Below, in pieces: positions 38,133 to 47,296 of a DNA stretch of 64,000 nucleotides. The position numbers and the translations under genes are program-made. This stretch comes from Bradyrhizobium sp. LLZ17 (GTDB lineage Bacteria; Pseudomonadota; Alphaproteobacteria; Rhizobiales; Xanthobacteraceae): positions 1,364,001 through 1,428,000 of the forward strand of contig NZ_CP165734.1 of assembly GCF_041200145.1 (NCBI RefSeq), read 5' to 3'. Numbering within the stretch: position 1 is the first letter of the stretch; every line of letters starts with the position of its first letter. The notes below the pieces were generated by a model, which saw only the letters and a program-made list of their open reading frames with translations, did not search any database and was not told where the DNA came from.

Positions 38133-39248
38133 ATGGGGCGAACAGGCCTTCGCCTGCTCGGAGCGGCTGCCCTCGCGTGCAGCTTCACGCTCGGCGCCTG
38201 CACGTCGCTGCCCCGCACGCCCTACACCGCGGCCGATGCCAGCAGTTCGCGCGTGCTCGATATCGATGGCTTGAGGCGCTACACCGACGAGCCCATCACC
38301 AGATTCAGCTTCCCTGTGATCCGGAGCTATCTGGCGCTCTCCGGCGGCGGCGCCGACGGGGCCTACGGTGCCGGCGTGCTCAATGGCTGGAGCGCGGCCG
38401 GCACGCGCCCCGCCTTCTCGGTCGTCTCGGGCGTGAGCACCGGCGGTCTGATCGCGCCGTTTGCATTTCTCGGGTCGCAATATGACGACACGCTGAAGGA
38501 GGTCTACACCAGCGGCATCGCCGAAAGCCTTCTGAATGATCCCAGCATCATGCGCGTGCTGTTCGGCTCCGGCCTGTTCGGCAACAAGCGGTTGCGCGAG
38601 CTGGTGGCGCGCTATGTCGGGCCGGAGATCCTGGAGCAGGTCGCTCGCGAAAATGCCAAGGGGCGACGATTGCTGGTGGTGACGACCGACCTCGACACCC
38701 AGCGAACCGCCATCTGGGACATGGGCAAGATCGCCGCGGTCGGCACGCCGGAGGCGCTCAAACTGTTTCGCGACGTGATGGCGGCGTCCGCCAGCATTCC
38801 GCTGGTGTTTCCCCCGATCCTGATCGAAGCCGAAGGCCAGGGCCACCGGTTTCAGGAGATGCATGTCGACGGCGGCGTGACGGCGCCCGTTCTGACGCTG
38901 CCGGAGGCCCTGCTCTTCCAGGGCCGCCTGCCCGGCACCGCGAAGATGGACATCTACATTCTCGTCAACAAAAAGATCGAGCGAAACTTCGAGCTCGTCG
39001 CCAACAGCACGATCGATGTCGCGTCACGCAGCCTGTCCTCGATCACCCAGTCGCAGACCCGCTCAATCATCTTCTCGACCTACGATTTCGCCAGGCGCAA
39101 CCGGCTCGGCTTCCATCTCTCCTATATCCAGCGCGACTATCCGGCACCGCCATCCGAAGGCTTCGACACCGCCTATATGCGGGCGCTTTACCAGTACGGA
39201 TACGAGAAAGCGGCGGCCGGCCAAGCCTGGATCTCGACGCTGCCTTAG
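38133..39248 (+). CDS. Patatin-like phospholipase, lipoprotein
   Basis: 371 residues from ATG 38133; I prefer this to the upstream ATG at 38085 because it puts a lipobox (FTLGAC, Cys at residue 23) at the right distance. The domain has the patatin oxyanion motif SGGGADGAYGAGVLNGW, the nucleophile serine in GVSTGGL, and the catalytic Asp in HVDGGV. These lipases release fatty acids from membrane lipids; lipidation would place this one in the envelope. The operator-like site in front of it suggests control by the TetR protein encoded next. Confidence 0.85.
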   Translation: MGRTGLRLLGAAALACSFTLGACTSLPRTPYTAADASSSRVLDIDGLRRYTDEPITRFSFPVIRSYLALSGGGADGAYGAGVLNGWSAAGTRPAFSVVSGVSTGGLIAPFAFLGSQYDDTLKEVYTSGIAESLLNDPSIMRVLFGSGLFGNKRLRELVARYVGPEILEQVARENAKGRRLLVVTTDLDTQRTAIWDMGKIAAVGTPEALKLFRDVMAASASIPLVFPPILIEAEGQGHRFQEMHVDGGVTAPVLTLPEALLFQGRLPGTAKMDIYILVNKKIERNFELVANSTIDVASRSLSSITQSQTRSIIFSTYDFARRNRLGFHLSYIQRDYPAPPSEGFDTAYMRALYQYGYEKAAAGQAWISTLP

Positions 39249-39401
39249 GACCGCGGCGCTGCCTTGGGACCGCGGTGCGGAACGGGCTCGTAGGGAGACC
39301 GTTGACGATACGGCCTGTTCGGCCAGATTCGCGATGACGCCCCGGCTGCTGCGCGTTATAGAGCAATGACCATTGTCGGGAACGCGCAGGAATCATTGGG
39401 C

Positions 39402-40148
39402 ATGGGATTGGCTGCGACCAAGGCAAGAACGGCAACGCCAGGGCGCGAGGCATCGAAATCCCGCGGCGGCCGGCCGACCAAAACCGCAGCGATCGAGCGC
39501 GATCAGCGGCTGATCGAAGTCGCCACCCGGCTGTTCCTGGACCGCGGGTTCGACGCGACCTCGCTCGACGCGGTTGCGGAAGCAGCCCGGGTCAGCAAGC
39601 CCACCGTTTATGCCCGCTATGGCGACAAGCGCGGTCTGTTCCGGGCCGTGCTGCGGCGGGAAATCTCGCGCTGGCTTGCGCCCCTGTCCGCAGCGGCCGA
39701 GACCCAGCTCGGCAGTTCGTCGGACATCTCGGTCGAGCAGCGCCTGGTCGAGATCGGCCGGGAGATGCTGATCTTCACCTGCGGCCCCGATGCCATGGCC
39801 TTCAGCCGCATGATGACGTCGCAGGCCATCAACTTTCCCGACATCGCCAAGCTCGGCAAGGAGGAAGGCTGGCTCAAGGCCGTCGCCACGACCGCGCGCT
39901 TCTTCGATCACCTCGCCGCCCAAGGCGCGCTCGATGTCGACGACACCACCATTGCGGCCGAGGTATTCCTCGACGTCGTCGTCGGCCACACCCACCGCAT
40001 GGCGACGTTCGGAACGCCGATGGAGCTCAAATCCGCCGAAAAGCGGATGCGCGCGGCGATCAAGCTGTTCCTGGCCGGAGCGTTAGGGCCGGCTGACCGT
40101 GTCCAGAGCCCTGCCAAAAGCACGCAACGGCGCCGCCCGTCCCGCTGA
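39402..40148 (+). CDS. TetR/AcrR-family transcriptional regulator
   Basis: 248 residues from ATG 39402, which has AGGAATC about ten bases upstream (39366 is an alternative). After a basic tail the HTH lies at residues ~35-75 (RLIEVATRLFLDRGFDATSL, DAVAEAARVSKPTVYARYGD). The C-terminal domain has the AcrR-like TetR_C core. Matching dyad sites lie upstream of the patatin gene and downstream of this gene, so it likely represses one or both neighbours. The ligand is unknown. Confidence 0.85.
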   Translation: MGLAATKARTATPGREASKSRGGRPTKTAAIERDQRLIEVATRLFLDRGFDATSLDAVAEAARVSKPTVYARYGDKRGLFRAVLRREISRWLAPLSAAAETQLGSSSDISVEQRLVEIGREMLIFTCGPDAMAFSRMMTSQAINFPDIAKLGKEEGWLKAVATTARFFDHLAAQGALDVDDTTIAAEVFLDVVVGHTHRMATFGTPMELKSAEKRMRAAIKLFLAGALGPADRVQSPAKSTQRRRPSR

Positions 40149-40205
40149 CATTTCCGTGAGCCAGGCGATCTACCCGCCGAGCGCGACGGCCCTCTCGTTG
40201 ACCGA

Positions 40206-40227
40206 AACAAAACGATACCGTATGGTT
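40206..40227. promoter_or_regulatory. Putative TetR-type operator upstream of the PepSY gene
   Basis: Within a longer inverted repeat at 40201-40236 (ACCGAAACAAAACGATACCG on the left, mirrored by GGTTTTGTTCGGT on the right). The core AACGATACCGTATGGTT fits the dyad AACnATACnGTATnGTT. It lies between the TetR gene and the PepSY gene. Confidence 0.6.
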
Positions 40228-40402
40228 TTGTTCGGTTCGGACCTGTTTTTCACCAGCCCCAAATGGGTTCGGACCGACTTTCAGACGATGATCGTCGTGG
40301 CGGGTACAGCCCGTGGCGACAATCGGCGGCCGGCCGCTGCCCGCGGTCGGCCGCGACTTCTTTACGATTGTCCGGCACACTCGCTGGCCGAGGGTTTCGA
40401 GC

Positions 40403-41008
40403 ATGACGACAGCACGACGACGCACCTGGCAGTTGACCGCGATCGCCCTGTCGGGGCTGCTCATCGCAGCGCCGGCGCAGGCGATCGGCACGACGGATGG
40501 CACTGCCACCGCCCTCCACGGCGAGACGGATGGTGATGCCGCGGCCGACCGCCAGGCCGTCAGCCGCGAGATCGAGCGCTTCCGCAGCTCGTCGATCTCG
40601 ATCGGCCAGGCGATGGCGATCGCCGAGGCCCGCCATGCCGGCGCCACCACCGCGGACGTCAGCTTCGACGGCGGCTCCGGCGTCCCGGTGTTTCGGGTGA
40701 AAACCTTGCACAATGACCGGGTCTGGCGGCACACCATCAACGCCGCAACGGGCGAGCTGATCGGCGGCGAAGCCGCCCTGCCCCTCGCCCAGCTTGACCA
40801 GGAGGATCGCAACAATCTCGCAGCGCTCGGCACCATCCGGCATCGTCTGGCGGAAGCGGTCCGTGTCGCCGAGCAGGCCGCCTCCGGCAAGGCCATCAGC
40901 GGCGGGTTGGTGCGCGAACGCGGCCGGCTCAATTTCGCGATCGTCGTCATCAGCGGCGACGACCTCAAGGAGGTCCTCCTCGAGCCGCCGGGGGCGCGCG
41001 TGAAATAG
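40403..41008 (+). CDS. Secreted PepSY-domain protein
   Basis: 201 residues from ATG 40403. A signal peptide (LTAIALSGLLIAAPAQA) is followed by a PepSY domain at ~residues 60-125 (SISIGQAMAIAEARHAGATT, VFRVKTLHNDRVWRHTINAA, TGELIGG). PepSY proteins in the periplasm are thought to inhibit proteases or regulate envelope functions. The upstream TetR-like site suggests shared control with the patatin gene. Confidence 0.75.
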   Translation: MTTARRRTWQLTAIALSGLLIAAPAQAIGTTDGTATALHGETDGDAAADRQAVSREIERFRSSSISIGQAMAIAEARHAGATTADVSFDGGSGVPVFRVKTLHNDRVWRHTINAATGELIGGEAALPLAQLDQEDRNNLAALGTIRHRLAEAVRVAEQAASGKAISGGLVRERGRLNFAIVVISGDDLKEVLLEPPGARVK

Positions 41009-41036
41009 CAGCGGCCACAATCACGCCGAAAAGCCA

Positions 41037-41065
41037 TTGACGGGCGCAGAACACTCCCGCATAAG
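41037..41065 (+). promoter_or_regulatory. Predicted sigma-70-type promoter of the asd leader
   Basis: TTGACG at 41037-41042, a 17-base spacer, and CATAAG at 41060-41065. Transcription would start near 41072, so the following leader peptide ATG at 41074 would be almost at the 5' end of the RNA. Confidence 0.6.
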
Positions 41066-41073
41066 TCGCCGCC

Positions 41074-41145
41074 ATGTTCACGACCACCAAACGCACCACC
41101 AAAACCACCGCGGCCTTCGGGGCCCGGGGAGGCGTGCGCGCATAG
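41074..41145 (+). CDS. Threonine/lysine-rich leader peptide, putative attenuator of asd
   Basis: A 23-residue peptide starting MFTTTKRTTKTT with 7 threonine and 2 lysine codons, six of the threonines as ACC. It has no ribosome site and begins ~2 bases from the predicted transcript start, like leaderless attenuator peptides described in rhizobia for trpL. A terminator follows 30 bases later and then asd, a gene of the aspartate pathway leading to Thr, Lys and Met. A CGGGGC segment near the end of the peptide gene (41117-41122) can pair with the terminator's left arm as an antiterminator. Function inferred from this layout. Confidence 0.6.
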   Translation: MFTTTKRTTKTTAAFGARGGVRA

Positions 41146-41175
41146 TCGTCGACTAGAACGCAATCAGCTCTACCG

Positions 41176-41207
41176 AAGCCCCGCCCATGATGGTCCGGGG
41201 CTTTTTT
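41176..41207 (+). terminator. Rho-independent terminator of the asd leader
   Basis: Stem AAGCCCCG/CGGGGCTT (8 bp) with a 12-base loop containing a small CCATGATGG inner pair, followed by six T. It ends 21 bases before the asd ATG and would block read-through unless its left arm is captured by upstream RNA. Confidence 0.8.
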
Positions 41208-41227
41208 GTTGTCTGTGATCAACTGAT

Positions 41228-42265
41228 ATGGAGGAGAATGTGAGTAACGATCCCGTCGTCGCGATTGTCGGCGTCACCGGTGCGGTGGGCGCCGAATTCA
41301 TCGCCACCATGGACAAGCGCGGCTTTCGCGTCGGCAAGCTCAAGGCGCTCGCAAGCGCCCGCTCGGCCGGCAAGACGGTGTCGTTCCGCGGGCAAAACAT
41401 CGAGATCGAGGAGCTCACCGAGCGCGCCTTCGACGGCGTCGACATCGCCCTGTTCTCCGCCGGCGGCGGCATCTCGAAGAAGTACGCGCCACTCGCGGTC
41501 AAGGCCGGCGCGGTCGTCGTCGACAACTCCTCCGCTTTCCGCATGGATCCGAACGTGCCGCTGGTGATCCCCGAGATCAACGCCAACCGCATCCGCGACC
41601 ACAAGGGCATCATCGCCAATCCGAACTGCGCGGCCATCACCGCGCTGGTGCCGCTCTGGCCGATCCATCAGAAGAACCGCATCAAGCGCGTGATCATCTC
41701 GACCTACCAGGCGGCTTCCGGCGCCGGCGCGGCTGCGATGGACGAACTCGTCGAATCCACCCGCGCCAATCTCAACGGGCAGGTCTATACGCCGAAGGTG
41801 ATGCCGCACCCCTATGCCTTCAATCTCTTCAACCACAACACGGCGGTCGATCCCGAGACCGGCTACAATGACGAAGAGACCAAGGTCATCAACGAAACCC
41901 GCAAGATCTTTGAGGACGAGAACATCGCCATCGGTGTCACCTGCGTCCGCGTGCCGGTGCTGCGCGCCCATTGCGAGGCCATCACCTTCGAATGCGAGAA
42001 GCCGATCAGCGAGGACCAGGTCCGTGCCATCATGGCGCGGGCGCCCGGGGTGAAGGTCGTCGACGACCGCGTGAAGAACTACTTCCCGATGCCGATCGAT
42101 GCCTCGGGCCAGGACGACGTCCTGGTCGGCCGCATCCGCAGGGACCTCAGCGATGGCTCAGGCCATTCGATCTCGATGTTCGTGGCGGCCGATCAGTTGC
42201 TCAAGGGCGCCGCGCTGAACGCGGTGCAGATCGCGGAGCTGTTGCCGCAGCGGGTGGTGGCCTAA
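41228..42265 (+). CDS. asd: Aspartate-semialdehyde dehydrogenase
   Basis: 345 residues. N-terminal NADP motif GVTGAVG (residues 15-21), catalytic cysteine C134 in NPNCAAI, and the substrate-domain motifs STYQAASGAG and the family's conserved His in CVRVPVLRAHCE. It reduces beta-aspartyl phosphate to aspartate semialdehyde, the branch point to lysine, diaminopimelate, threonine and methionine. The ATG is preceded by GGAG-like sequence after the leader terminator. Expression is probably controlled by attenuation through the Thr/Lys-rich leader. Confidence 0.95.
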   Translation: MEENVSNDPVVAIVGVTGAVGAEFIATMDKRGFRVGKLKALASARSAGKTVSFRGQNIEIEELTERAFDGVDIALFSAGGGISKKYAPLAVKAGAVVVDNSSAFRMDPNVPLVIPEINANRIRDHKGIIANPNCAAITALVPLWPIHQKNRIKRVIISTYQAASGAGAAAMDELVESTRANLNGQVYTPKVMPHPYAFNLFNHNTAVDPETGYNDEETKVINETRKIFEDENIAIGVTCVRVPVLRAHCEAITFECEKPISEDQVRAIMARAPGVKVVDDRVKNYFPMPIDASGQDDVLVGRIRRDLSDGSGHSISMFVAADQLLKGAALNAVQIAELLPQRVVA

Positions 42266-42282
42266 CCGCCATCGTAGGTCTC

Positions 42283-42374
42283 GTAGGGTGGGCAAAGGCG
42301 CACTTGCGCCGTGCCCGCCATTTCTTTCCCAAATTCAAACCAACGGGCGGGCACGCATCGCTTTGCCCGCCTAC
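42283..42374. repeat. Nested palindromic repeat between asd and aapP
   Basis: Outer arms GTAGGGTGGGCAAAGGCG (42283-42300) and CGCTTTGCCCGCCTAC (42359-42374) are imperfect mirror images, and the inner pair CGTGCCCGCC (42310-42319)/GGCGGGCACG (42346-42355) is perfect. This TGGGCAAAG...CTTTGCCC palindrome is a second repeat family, different from the one at 26689. It separates the convergent asd and aapP genes. Confidence 0.75.
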
Positions 42375-42385
42375 GGAGCCGGAAC

Positions 42386-43126
42386 TCACCGCAAAATCTG
42401 GCTCAGGAACAACTTCGAACGCGCATGCTGCGGGTTGGCAAAGAACTCGTGCGGCGTGTTGGCCTCGATGATCTGGCCGGCATCCATGAACACCACGCGG
42501 TTGGCGACCTCCTTCGCAAACCCCATTTCGTGCGTGACGACCAGCATGGTCATGCCCTCTTTCGCAAGATCGACCATGGTGTCGAGGACCTCCTTGACCA
42601 TTTCGGGGTCAAGCGCCGAGGTCGGCTCGTCGAACAGCATCACCTTCGGGTTCATCGTCAGCGCGCGGGCAATGGCGACGCGCTGCTGCTGGCCACCCGA
42701 CATCTGTCCCGGAAACTTGTTGGCCTGGTGCGGGATCTTGACCCGCTCCAAAAATTTCATCGCGGTCGCTTCGGCGTCCTTTTTGGGGATGTTGCGCACC
42801 CAGATCGGCGCCAGCGTGCAATTGTCCAGCACCGTGAGATGCGGGAACAGATTGAAGCTCTGGAACACCATGCCGACCTCGCGCCGCACCGCGTCGACAT
42901 GCTTGAGGTTCGGCCCGAGCTCGATGCCGTCGACGACGATCTCGCCCTCCTGGAATTCCTCGAGCGCGTTGATGCAGCGGATCAGGGTCGACTTGCCCGA
43001 GCCCGACGGGCCGCAAATCACGATGCGCTCGCCCTTCTCGACCTCGAGGTCGATGTCGCGCAGCACGTGAAAGTCGCCGTACCATTTGTTCAGGCCGGAA
43101 ATGTTGACGATCGGTTTGGCTGACAT
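42386..43126 (-). CDS. aapP: General L-amino-acid ABC transporter ATP-binding protein
   Basis: 246 residues from ATG 43126. Walker [12 protein letters not shown]-loop in [14 protein letters not shown], signature [15 protein letters not shown], Walker [13 protein letters not shown] and the switch histidine in [12 protein letters not shown] are all present. It is a polar-amino-acid-uptake ATPase and last gene of aapJQMP. A 12-base gap separates it from aapM. It energises uptake of a broad range of L-amino acids. Confidence 0.95.
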   Translation of the reverse strand: MSAKPIVNISGLNKWYGDFHVLRDIDLEVEKGERIVICGPSGSGKSTLIRCINALEEFQEGEIVVDGIELGPNLKHVDAVRREVGMVFQSFNLFPHLTVLDNCTLAPIWVRNIPKKDAEATAMKFLERVKIPHQANKFPGQMSGGQQQRVAIARALTMNPKVMLFDEPTSALDPEMVKEVLDTMVDLAKEGMTMLVVTHEMGFAKEVANRVVFMDAGQIIEANTPHEFFANPQHARSKLFLSQILR

Positions 43127-43137
43127 GGTGAGCTCGA

Positions 43138-44658
43138 TCAGTTGCGACGGTGAGCGTTGAGGCGGCGCTCGACGAAGAGCGAGTATCGCGACATTCCAAA
43201 GCAGAACAGAAAATAGATGATCCCGGCAAAGGCGAAACCGGTGAACGCGGTCGACGGCGTCGACCATTTCGGATCCGAGAATGACGCCCGCAGCGAACCC
43301 AGCAAGTCGAACAGCGCCACGATCGAGACCAGCGAGGTATCCTTGAACAGCGAGATGAAGCTGTTGACGAGGTTCGGAATGACGTGGCGGAGCGCCTGCG
43401 GCAGCACGATCAGCGACGTCGTCTTCCACCAGGACAGCCCCAGGGCCGCGGCCGCCTCGCCCTGCCCGCGCGGGATCGCCGCGAGCCCGCCACGGACGTT
43501 CTCGGCCTGGTAGGCACCCGTGAACAGGGCGATGCCGATCAACGCGCGCACGAGGCCATCGACCGAAAAATTGCCCGGCAGGAACAGAGGCAGCATGTAA
43601 GTGGCGAAGAACAGCACGGTGATCAACGGCACGCCGCGCCAGAACTCGATGAAGGCGATCGAGAAGATCCGGATCAGCGGGATCGAGGCGCGGCGGCCGA
43701 GCGCCAGCGCAATGCCGATCGGCAGCGAGGTGACGATGCCGGTCACGGAGACCACCAGCGTCACCAGCAGGCCGCCCCACAGATTGGTGGCGACGATCGG
43801 AAACCCGCCGTGATCCAGCCCCATCAGCTTGATGACGATCGCGATGACGGCAAAGACGGCGATGCTCCACGTGAGAGCGCGGCCGCCGCTGCGCATGCCG
43901 CCGCCGAGCAAGAAGGCGAGCAGCGAGACAAAACCGGCGGTGATGGCGAAATCGACCCAGACCGACTGGCCCGTCGCCTGGATCTGGTCGCGCAGCCAGG
44001 TCAGCGGAAAGATCAGCCAATGGACGGCGGTGCCGACCAGCAAGACGAGCTTGCCGACCACCCAGAGCAGCGGACCAATGGCCGATGTCTTGCCGAGGCT
44101 GAGCAGGACCTGTCCGGCGCTGATGACGCTGTCCTCGAACAACTCCAGCAGCCCGGCCGTCCAGCTCAGGCCGAACCCACTGATGCCGCCGCCATGCAGC
44201 AGGAAGAATGCGACGATCGGGAAAGCAAAGAAGAACAGGCCGGCATTGAGGCCCTTCGCCGGCAGGCGCGGGATCAGCAGCGGCAGCAACAGGATCACCG
44301 CCATGATGAGGGCGAGATTGACCCGCCAGCGCTCGGCGTCCGGATAGAAGCCATAGATCAGTTGCGGCAGCTTCGCCTGGATGTAGGGCCAGCAGGCGCC
44401 GACCGTAAATCCTGCATTCTCGGCCAGGCAGGCGGCGCGATCGTTGCCGGTCCAGACCGCATCGACGATCAGGAATCTGACCGACGGAATGACGGTGTAC
44501 CAGAGCAGCAAGGCGCCCAGGATCGTCAGCAGGATGTTGGTCGGTGAATTGAACAGGCGGGTGCGCAACAGGCCGACGAACCCCGTGGTCTTCACCGGCG
44601 CTGCACGCTCGGCAACGAGGTCCTCACGCACGAATGATGACGCGGTGATGTCGGTCAT
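43138..44658 (-). CDS. aapM: General L-amino-acid ABC transporter permease AapM
   Basis: 506 residues from ATG 44658, which overlaps the aapQ stop by four bases. A long N-terminal part with extra membrane segments (typical of AapM) is followed by the permease domain ([20 protein letters not shown]) and its EAA-like loop [20 protein letters not shown]. The frame stays open to 45192, but that part overlaps aapQ and is Arg/His-rich. Forms a heterodimer with AapQ in the inner membrane. Confidence 0.93.
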   Translation of the reverse strand: MTDITASSFVREDLVAERAAPVKTTGFVGLLRTRLFNSPTNILLTILGALLLWYTVIPSVRFLIVDAVWTGNDRAACLAENAGFTVGACWPYIQAKLPQLIYGFYPDAERWRVNLALIMAVILLLPLLIPRLPAKGLNAGLFFFAFPIVAFFLLHGGGISGFGLSWTAGLLELFEDSVISAGQVLLSLGKTSAIGPLLWVVGKLVLLVGTAVHWLIFPLTWLRDQIQATGQSVWVDFAITAGFVSLLAFLLGGGMRSGGRALTWSIAVFAVIAIVIKLMGLDHGGFPIVATNLWGGLLVTLVVSVTGIVTSLPIGIALALGRRASIPLIRIFSIAFIEFWRGVPLITVLFFATYMLPLFLPGNFSVDGLVRALIGIALFTGAYQAENVRGGLAAIPRGQGEAAAALGLSWWKTTSLIVLPQALRHVIPNLVNSFISLFKDTSLVSIVALFDLLGSLRASFSDPKWSTPSTAFTGFAFAGIIYFLFCFGMSRYSLFVERRLNAHRRN

Positions 44659-45860
44659 GCGCCCAGGCTCCGGCTGATGCGCCATCCGTAGATGCTCATG
44701 ACACCACTGGTGATCAGTGAGATCAAGAGATAGACGCCCATCGTCATGGCGATGATCTCGATCGCCTGCCCGGTCTGGCTCAGCGAGGTGCCGGCGAACA
44801 CCGAGACCAGGTCCGGATAGCCGATCGCGACCGCCAGCGAGGAATTCTTGGTGAGGTTGAGATACTGGTTGGTCAGCGGTGGAACGATGACGCGCATCGC
44901 CTGCGGCACGACGATCAGCCGCAGTGTGGCGCCGCGGCTCAGTCCCAGCGAAGCGCCCGCCTCCATCTGCCCCTGGTGAACGGATAGGATGCCGGCGCGC
45001 ACGATCTCGGCGATGAAGCTGGCAGTATAGGTGGATAGCGCCAGTGTCAGCGCCACGAACTCCGGAATGACCCGCGAACCGCCGGCAAAATTGAAGCCCT
45101 TGAGCTGCGGAAATTCGAAGATGAACGGCAGTCCGAACACAAGCATCGTAACCAGCGGCAAACCGACGATGAACGTCAGCACGTAGGGCCAAACACGGAT
45201 CAACCGGCCGCTCTCGAACAGGGCGCGTCGTGCATAGGAGCGCAACGCCAACGACGCGACAATGCCAAGGCCAAGCATCGTCAGAAACGGGGCGAGGCCA
45301 GGCTCGCCCACCGGGGACGGGACGATCAGGCCGCGGTTGTTGATAAAGGCTGCACCGAAGAGCGAAATGCTCTGCCGCGGATTGGGCAATGCCGCGAGCA
45401 CTGCGAGGTACCAGAACAGGATCTGGAACAGGAGCGGCAGGTTGCGGATGATTTCGACATAGATCTCACCGACGCGCGCCACCAGCCAATTGGGCGACAG
45501 ACGGCACAGCGCGATGATGAAACCGATCACGGTGGCGAAGACAATGCCCACCACCGAGACCACGAGCGTATTCAAAAGCCCGACCACGAACACGCGGAAG
45601 AACGTGTCAGACCCGGTATAGGAGATCAGGGTCTGATTGACGTCGAAGCCGGCATTGTTCCTGAGGAAGCCGAAGCCAGCGGCAATGTGCTGGTTTTCGA
45701 GGTTGGCGCGGGCGTTGGAGATGATTTCGTAGGCGATCCAGCCCAACACCACCGCGAAGGCGAACTGGACGGCGATGCCGTTCCAGCCCCCCTTGCCACC
45801 CAGAATCCGCCTGATCTTCAGCGCGATCTGGAGCGGCGGTTTACGAGCCTCGATGCTCAT
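44655..45860 (-). CDS. aapQ: General L-amino-acid ABC transporter permease AapQ
   Basis: 401 residues. About eight hydrophobic segments, the permease core (TLVVSVVGIVFATVIGFIIA) and the EAA loop MEAGASLGLSRGATLRLIVV with PQAMRVIVPPLTNQYLNL. Lies 25 bases after aapJ and is coupled to aapM by an ATGA overlap. Transport partner of AapM. Confidence 0.93.
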   Translation of the reverse strand: MSIEARKPPLQIALKIRRILGGKGGWNGIAVQFAFAVVLGWIAYEIISNARANLENQHIAAGFGFLRNNAGFDVNQTLISYTGSDTFFRVFVVGLLNTLVVSVVGIVFATVIGFIIALCRLSPNWLVARVGEIYVEIIRNLPLLFQILFWYLAVLAALPNPRQSISLFGAAFINNRGLIVPSPVGEPGLAPFLTMLGLGIVASLALRSYARRALFESGRLIRVWPYVLTFIVGLPLVTMLVFGLPFIFEFPQLKGFNFAGGSRVIPEFVALTLALSTYTASFIAEIVRAGILSVHQGQMEAGASLGLSRGATLRLIVVPQAMRVIVPPLTNQYLNLTKNSSLAVAIGYPDLVSVFAGTSLSQTGQAIEIIAMTMGVYLLISLITSGVMSIYGWRISRSLGA

Positions 45861-45885
45861 GCCGCTGGCCTGTGGATCAAATCAA

Positions 45886-46902
45886 TCAGCGGATCGGCGG
45901 CGCGTACTGGAGACCGCCTTTATTCCAGAGATTGTTCAGACCGCGATTGATGCCGAGCGGCGAGCCCGCGCCGACGTTGCGATCAAACACCTCACCGTAA
46001 TTGCCGACGGCCTTGACGATCCGGATGACCCAGTCCTTGGTCACGCCAAGCTGTTCACCGAAATTGCCATCGCTGCCGAGGACGCGTTTCAGCTCCGGAT
46101 TTTCCATTTTGGCCTTCTCATCGACGTTCTTCGACGTCACGCCGAGCTCTTCGGCGGTGACCATGGCGAACAACGTCCATTTGACGAGATCGAACCACTG
46201 GTCATCGCCGTGGCGCACCATCGGTCCGAGCGGCTCCTTCGAGATGATCTCCGGGAGCACCATGTGATCGTTGGGATTGGCCAGCTTCAGGCGATTGGCG
46301 TACAGGCCCGACTGGTCGGTGGTGAAGACGTCGCAACGCCCGGCTTCATAGGCCTTGACCGTCTCGTCGTTGGTGCCGAAAGCGATCACCTCGTACTTCA
46401 TGTTGTTGGCCTTGAAGTAGTCGGCGAGATTCTGCTCGGTGGTCGTGCCGGTTTGGACGCAGACCGAGGCGCTGTTGAGCTCCAGCGCCGAATTCACCTT
46501 GAGCGACTTCTTCACCATGAAGCCCTGCCCGTCATAATAGGTCACGCCGGTGAAATTGGCGCCGAGCGAGGTGTCGCGCGAGATGGTCCAGGTGGTGTTG
46601 CGCGAGAGCACGTCGATCTCGCCGGATTGCAGCGCCGTAAAGCGGTCCTTGGCGGAGGTCGGCACGAATTTGACCTTGGTCGGATCGTTGAAGATCGCGG
46701 CCGCAATCGCGCGGCAGACGTCGACGTCGAGCCCGGTCCAGTTGCCCTTGTCGTCGGGCGCCGAGAAGCCCGGCAGGCCCTGGCTGACGCCACAGGACAG
46801 CACGCCCCGGTCCTTGACGGTCTTGAGCGTTTGCGCGTCGGCGGCTTGGGCGGACAGGCCGGCGGCGAGAGCGAGAGTGAGAGCCAGGGTTACGCGTTTC
46901 AT
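45886..46902 (-). CDS. aapJ: General L-amino-acid-binding periplasmic protein
   Basis: 338 residues from ATG 46902, with GAAAGG about ten bases upstream; a TTG at 46920 is less likely. Signal peptide MKRVTLALTLALAAGLSAQA is followed by the family-3 solute-binding fold (KDRGVLSCGVSQGLPGFSAP, FVPTSAKDRFTALQSGEIDV, GRCDVFTTDQSGLYANRLKL). It binds many L-amino acids and delivers them to AapQM. First gene of the operon, transcribed away from metC. Confidence 0.95.
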   Translation of the reverse strand: MKRVTLALTLALAAGLSAQAADAQTLKTVKDRGVLSCGVSQGLPGFSAPDDKGNWTGLDVDVCRAIAAAIFNDPTKVKFVPTSAKDRFTALQSGEIDVLSRNTTWTISRDTSLGANFTGVTYYDGQGFMVKKSLKVNSALELNSASVCVQTGTTTEQNLADYFKANNMKYEVIAFGTNDETVKAYEAGRCDVFTTDQSGLYANRLKLANPNDHMVLPEIISKEPLGPMVRHGDDQWFDLVKWTLFAMVTAEELGVTSKNVDEKAKMENPELKRVLGSDGNFGEQLGVTKDWVIRIVKAVGNYGEVFDRNVGAGSPLGINRGLNNLWNKGGLQYAPPIR

Positions 46903-47296
46903 GGGCTTAAGGCCTTTCAAAGTCGTCTCAAGGTCAAGAATGTTGTCTCAGGATCGCCTCTGCGAGGGCTAGCCGTATCAAGACCTGCCTTGCAAGAGTC
47001 ATGCTGAAACCTTGCCGAACACCCGCCCATCCATCGAGGCCATTACCTTGATCCCCGCCGCAGGCGCCCGCCATTGTGGCTGTAGCGCAAAGTCCGGTCA
47101 GACGATGGATCGAAGATCGCGGCAGGCCCCTCAACATGCGGCGACTGAATAGCACCTGCGCATCTGAGAGCGGCTGGCGAGCCGGGTCAAGGGGTTGACG
47201 GGACTCTTCTGTGTTCTGTTATTAACATCTGCCGCCTCCGGTCGGCCCATCGGTGCGATCCGCGCCCGGCGGAAACGCGGTTTTGAAAGCAGACGC
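46903..47296. other. Divergent intergenic region between aapJ and metC
   Basis: About 390 bases that must hold the promoters of both genes. On the + strand a promoter candidate is visible at 47195-47222; for aapJ I see none. No riboswitch core was found. A 73-codon leftward frame at 46934-47155 looks like chance. Confidence 0.45.
47195..47222 (+). promoter_or_regulatory. Predicted promoter of the metC-like gene
   Basis: TTGACG at 47195-47200, a 16-base spacer, and TGTTAT at 47217-47222. It would give a leader of about 68 bases before ATG 47297. Confidence 0.5.

Noticed and set aside
43384..44547. 387-codon rightward frame opposite aapM
   Set aside because: Antisense shadow; aapM has the expected membrane segments and operon overlaps.
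44659..45192. Extended N-terminus of aapM
   Set aside because: Overlaps aapQ and is not membrane-like; ATG 44658 with ATGA overlap is the better start.
46934..47155. 73-codon leftward frame upstream of aapJ
   Set aside because: No ribosome site or family features; likely chance in a promoter region.
47223..47296. SAM-type riboswitch in front of the metC-like gene
   Set aside because: No SAM-II or SAH core sequence or pseudoknot pattern could be found in the 70-base leader.
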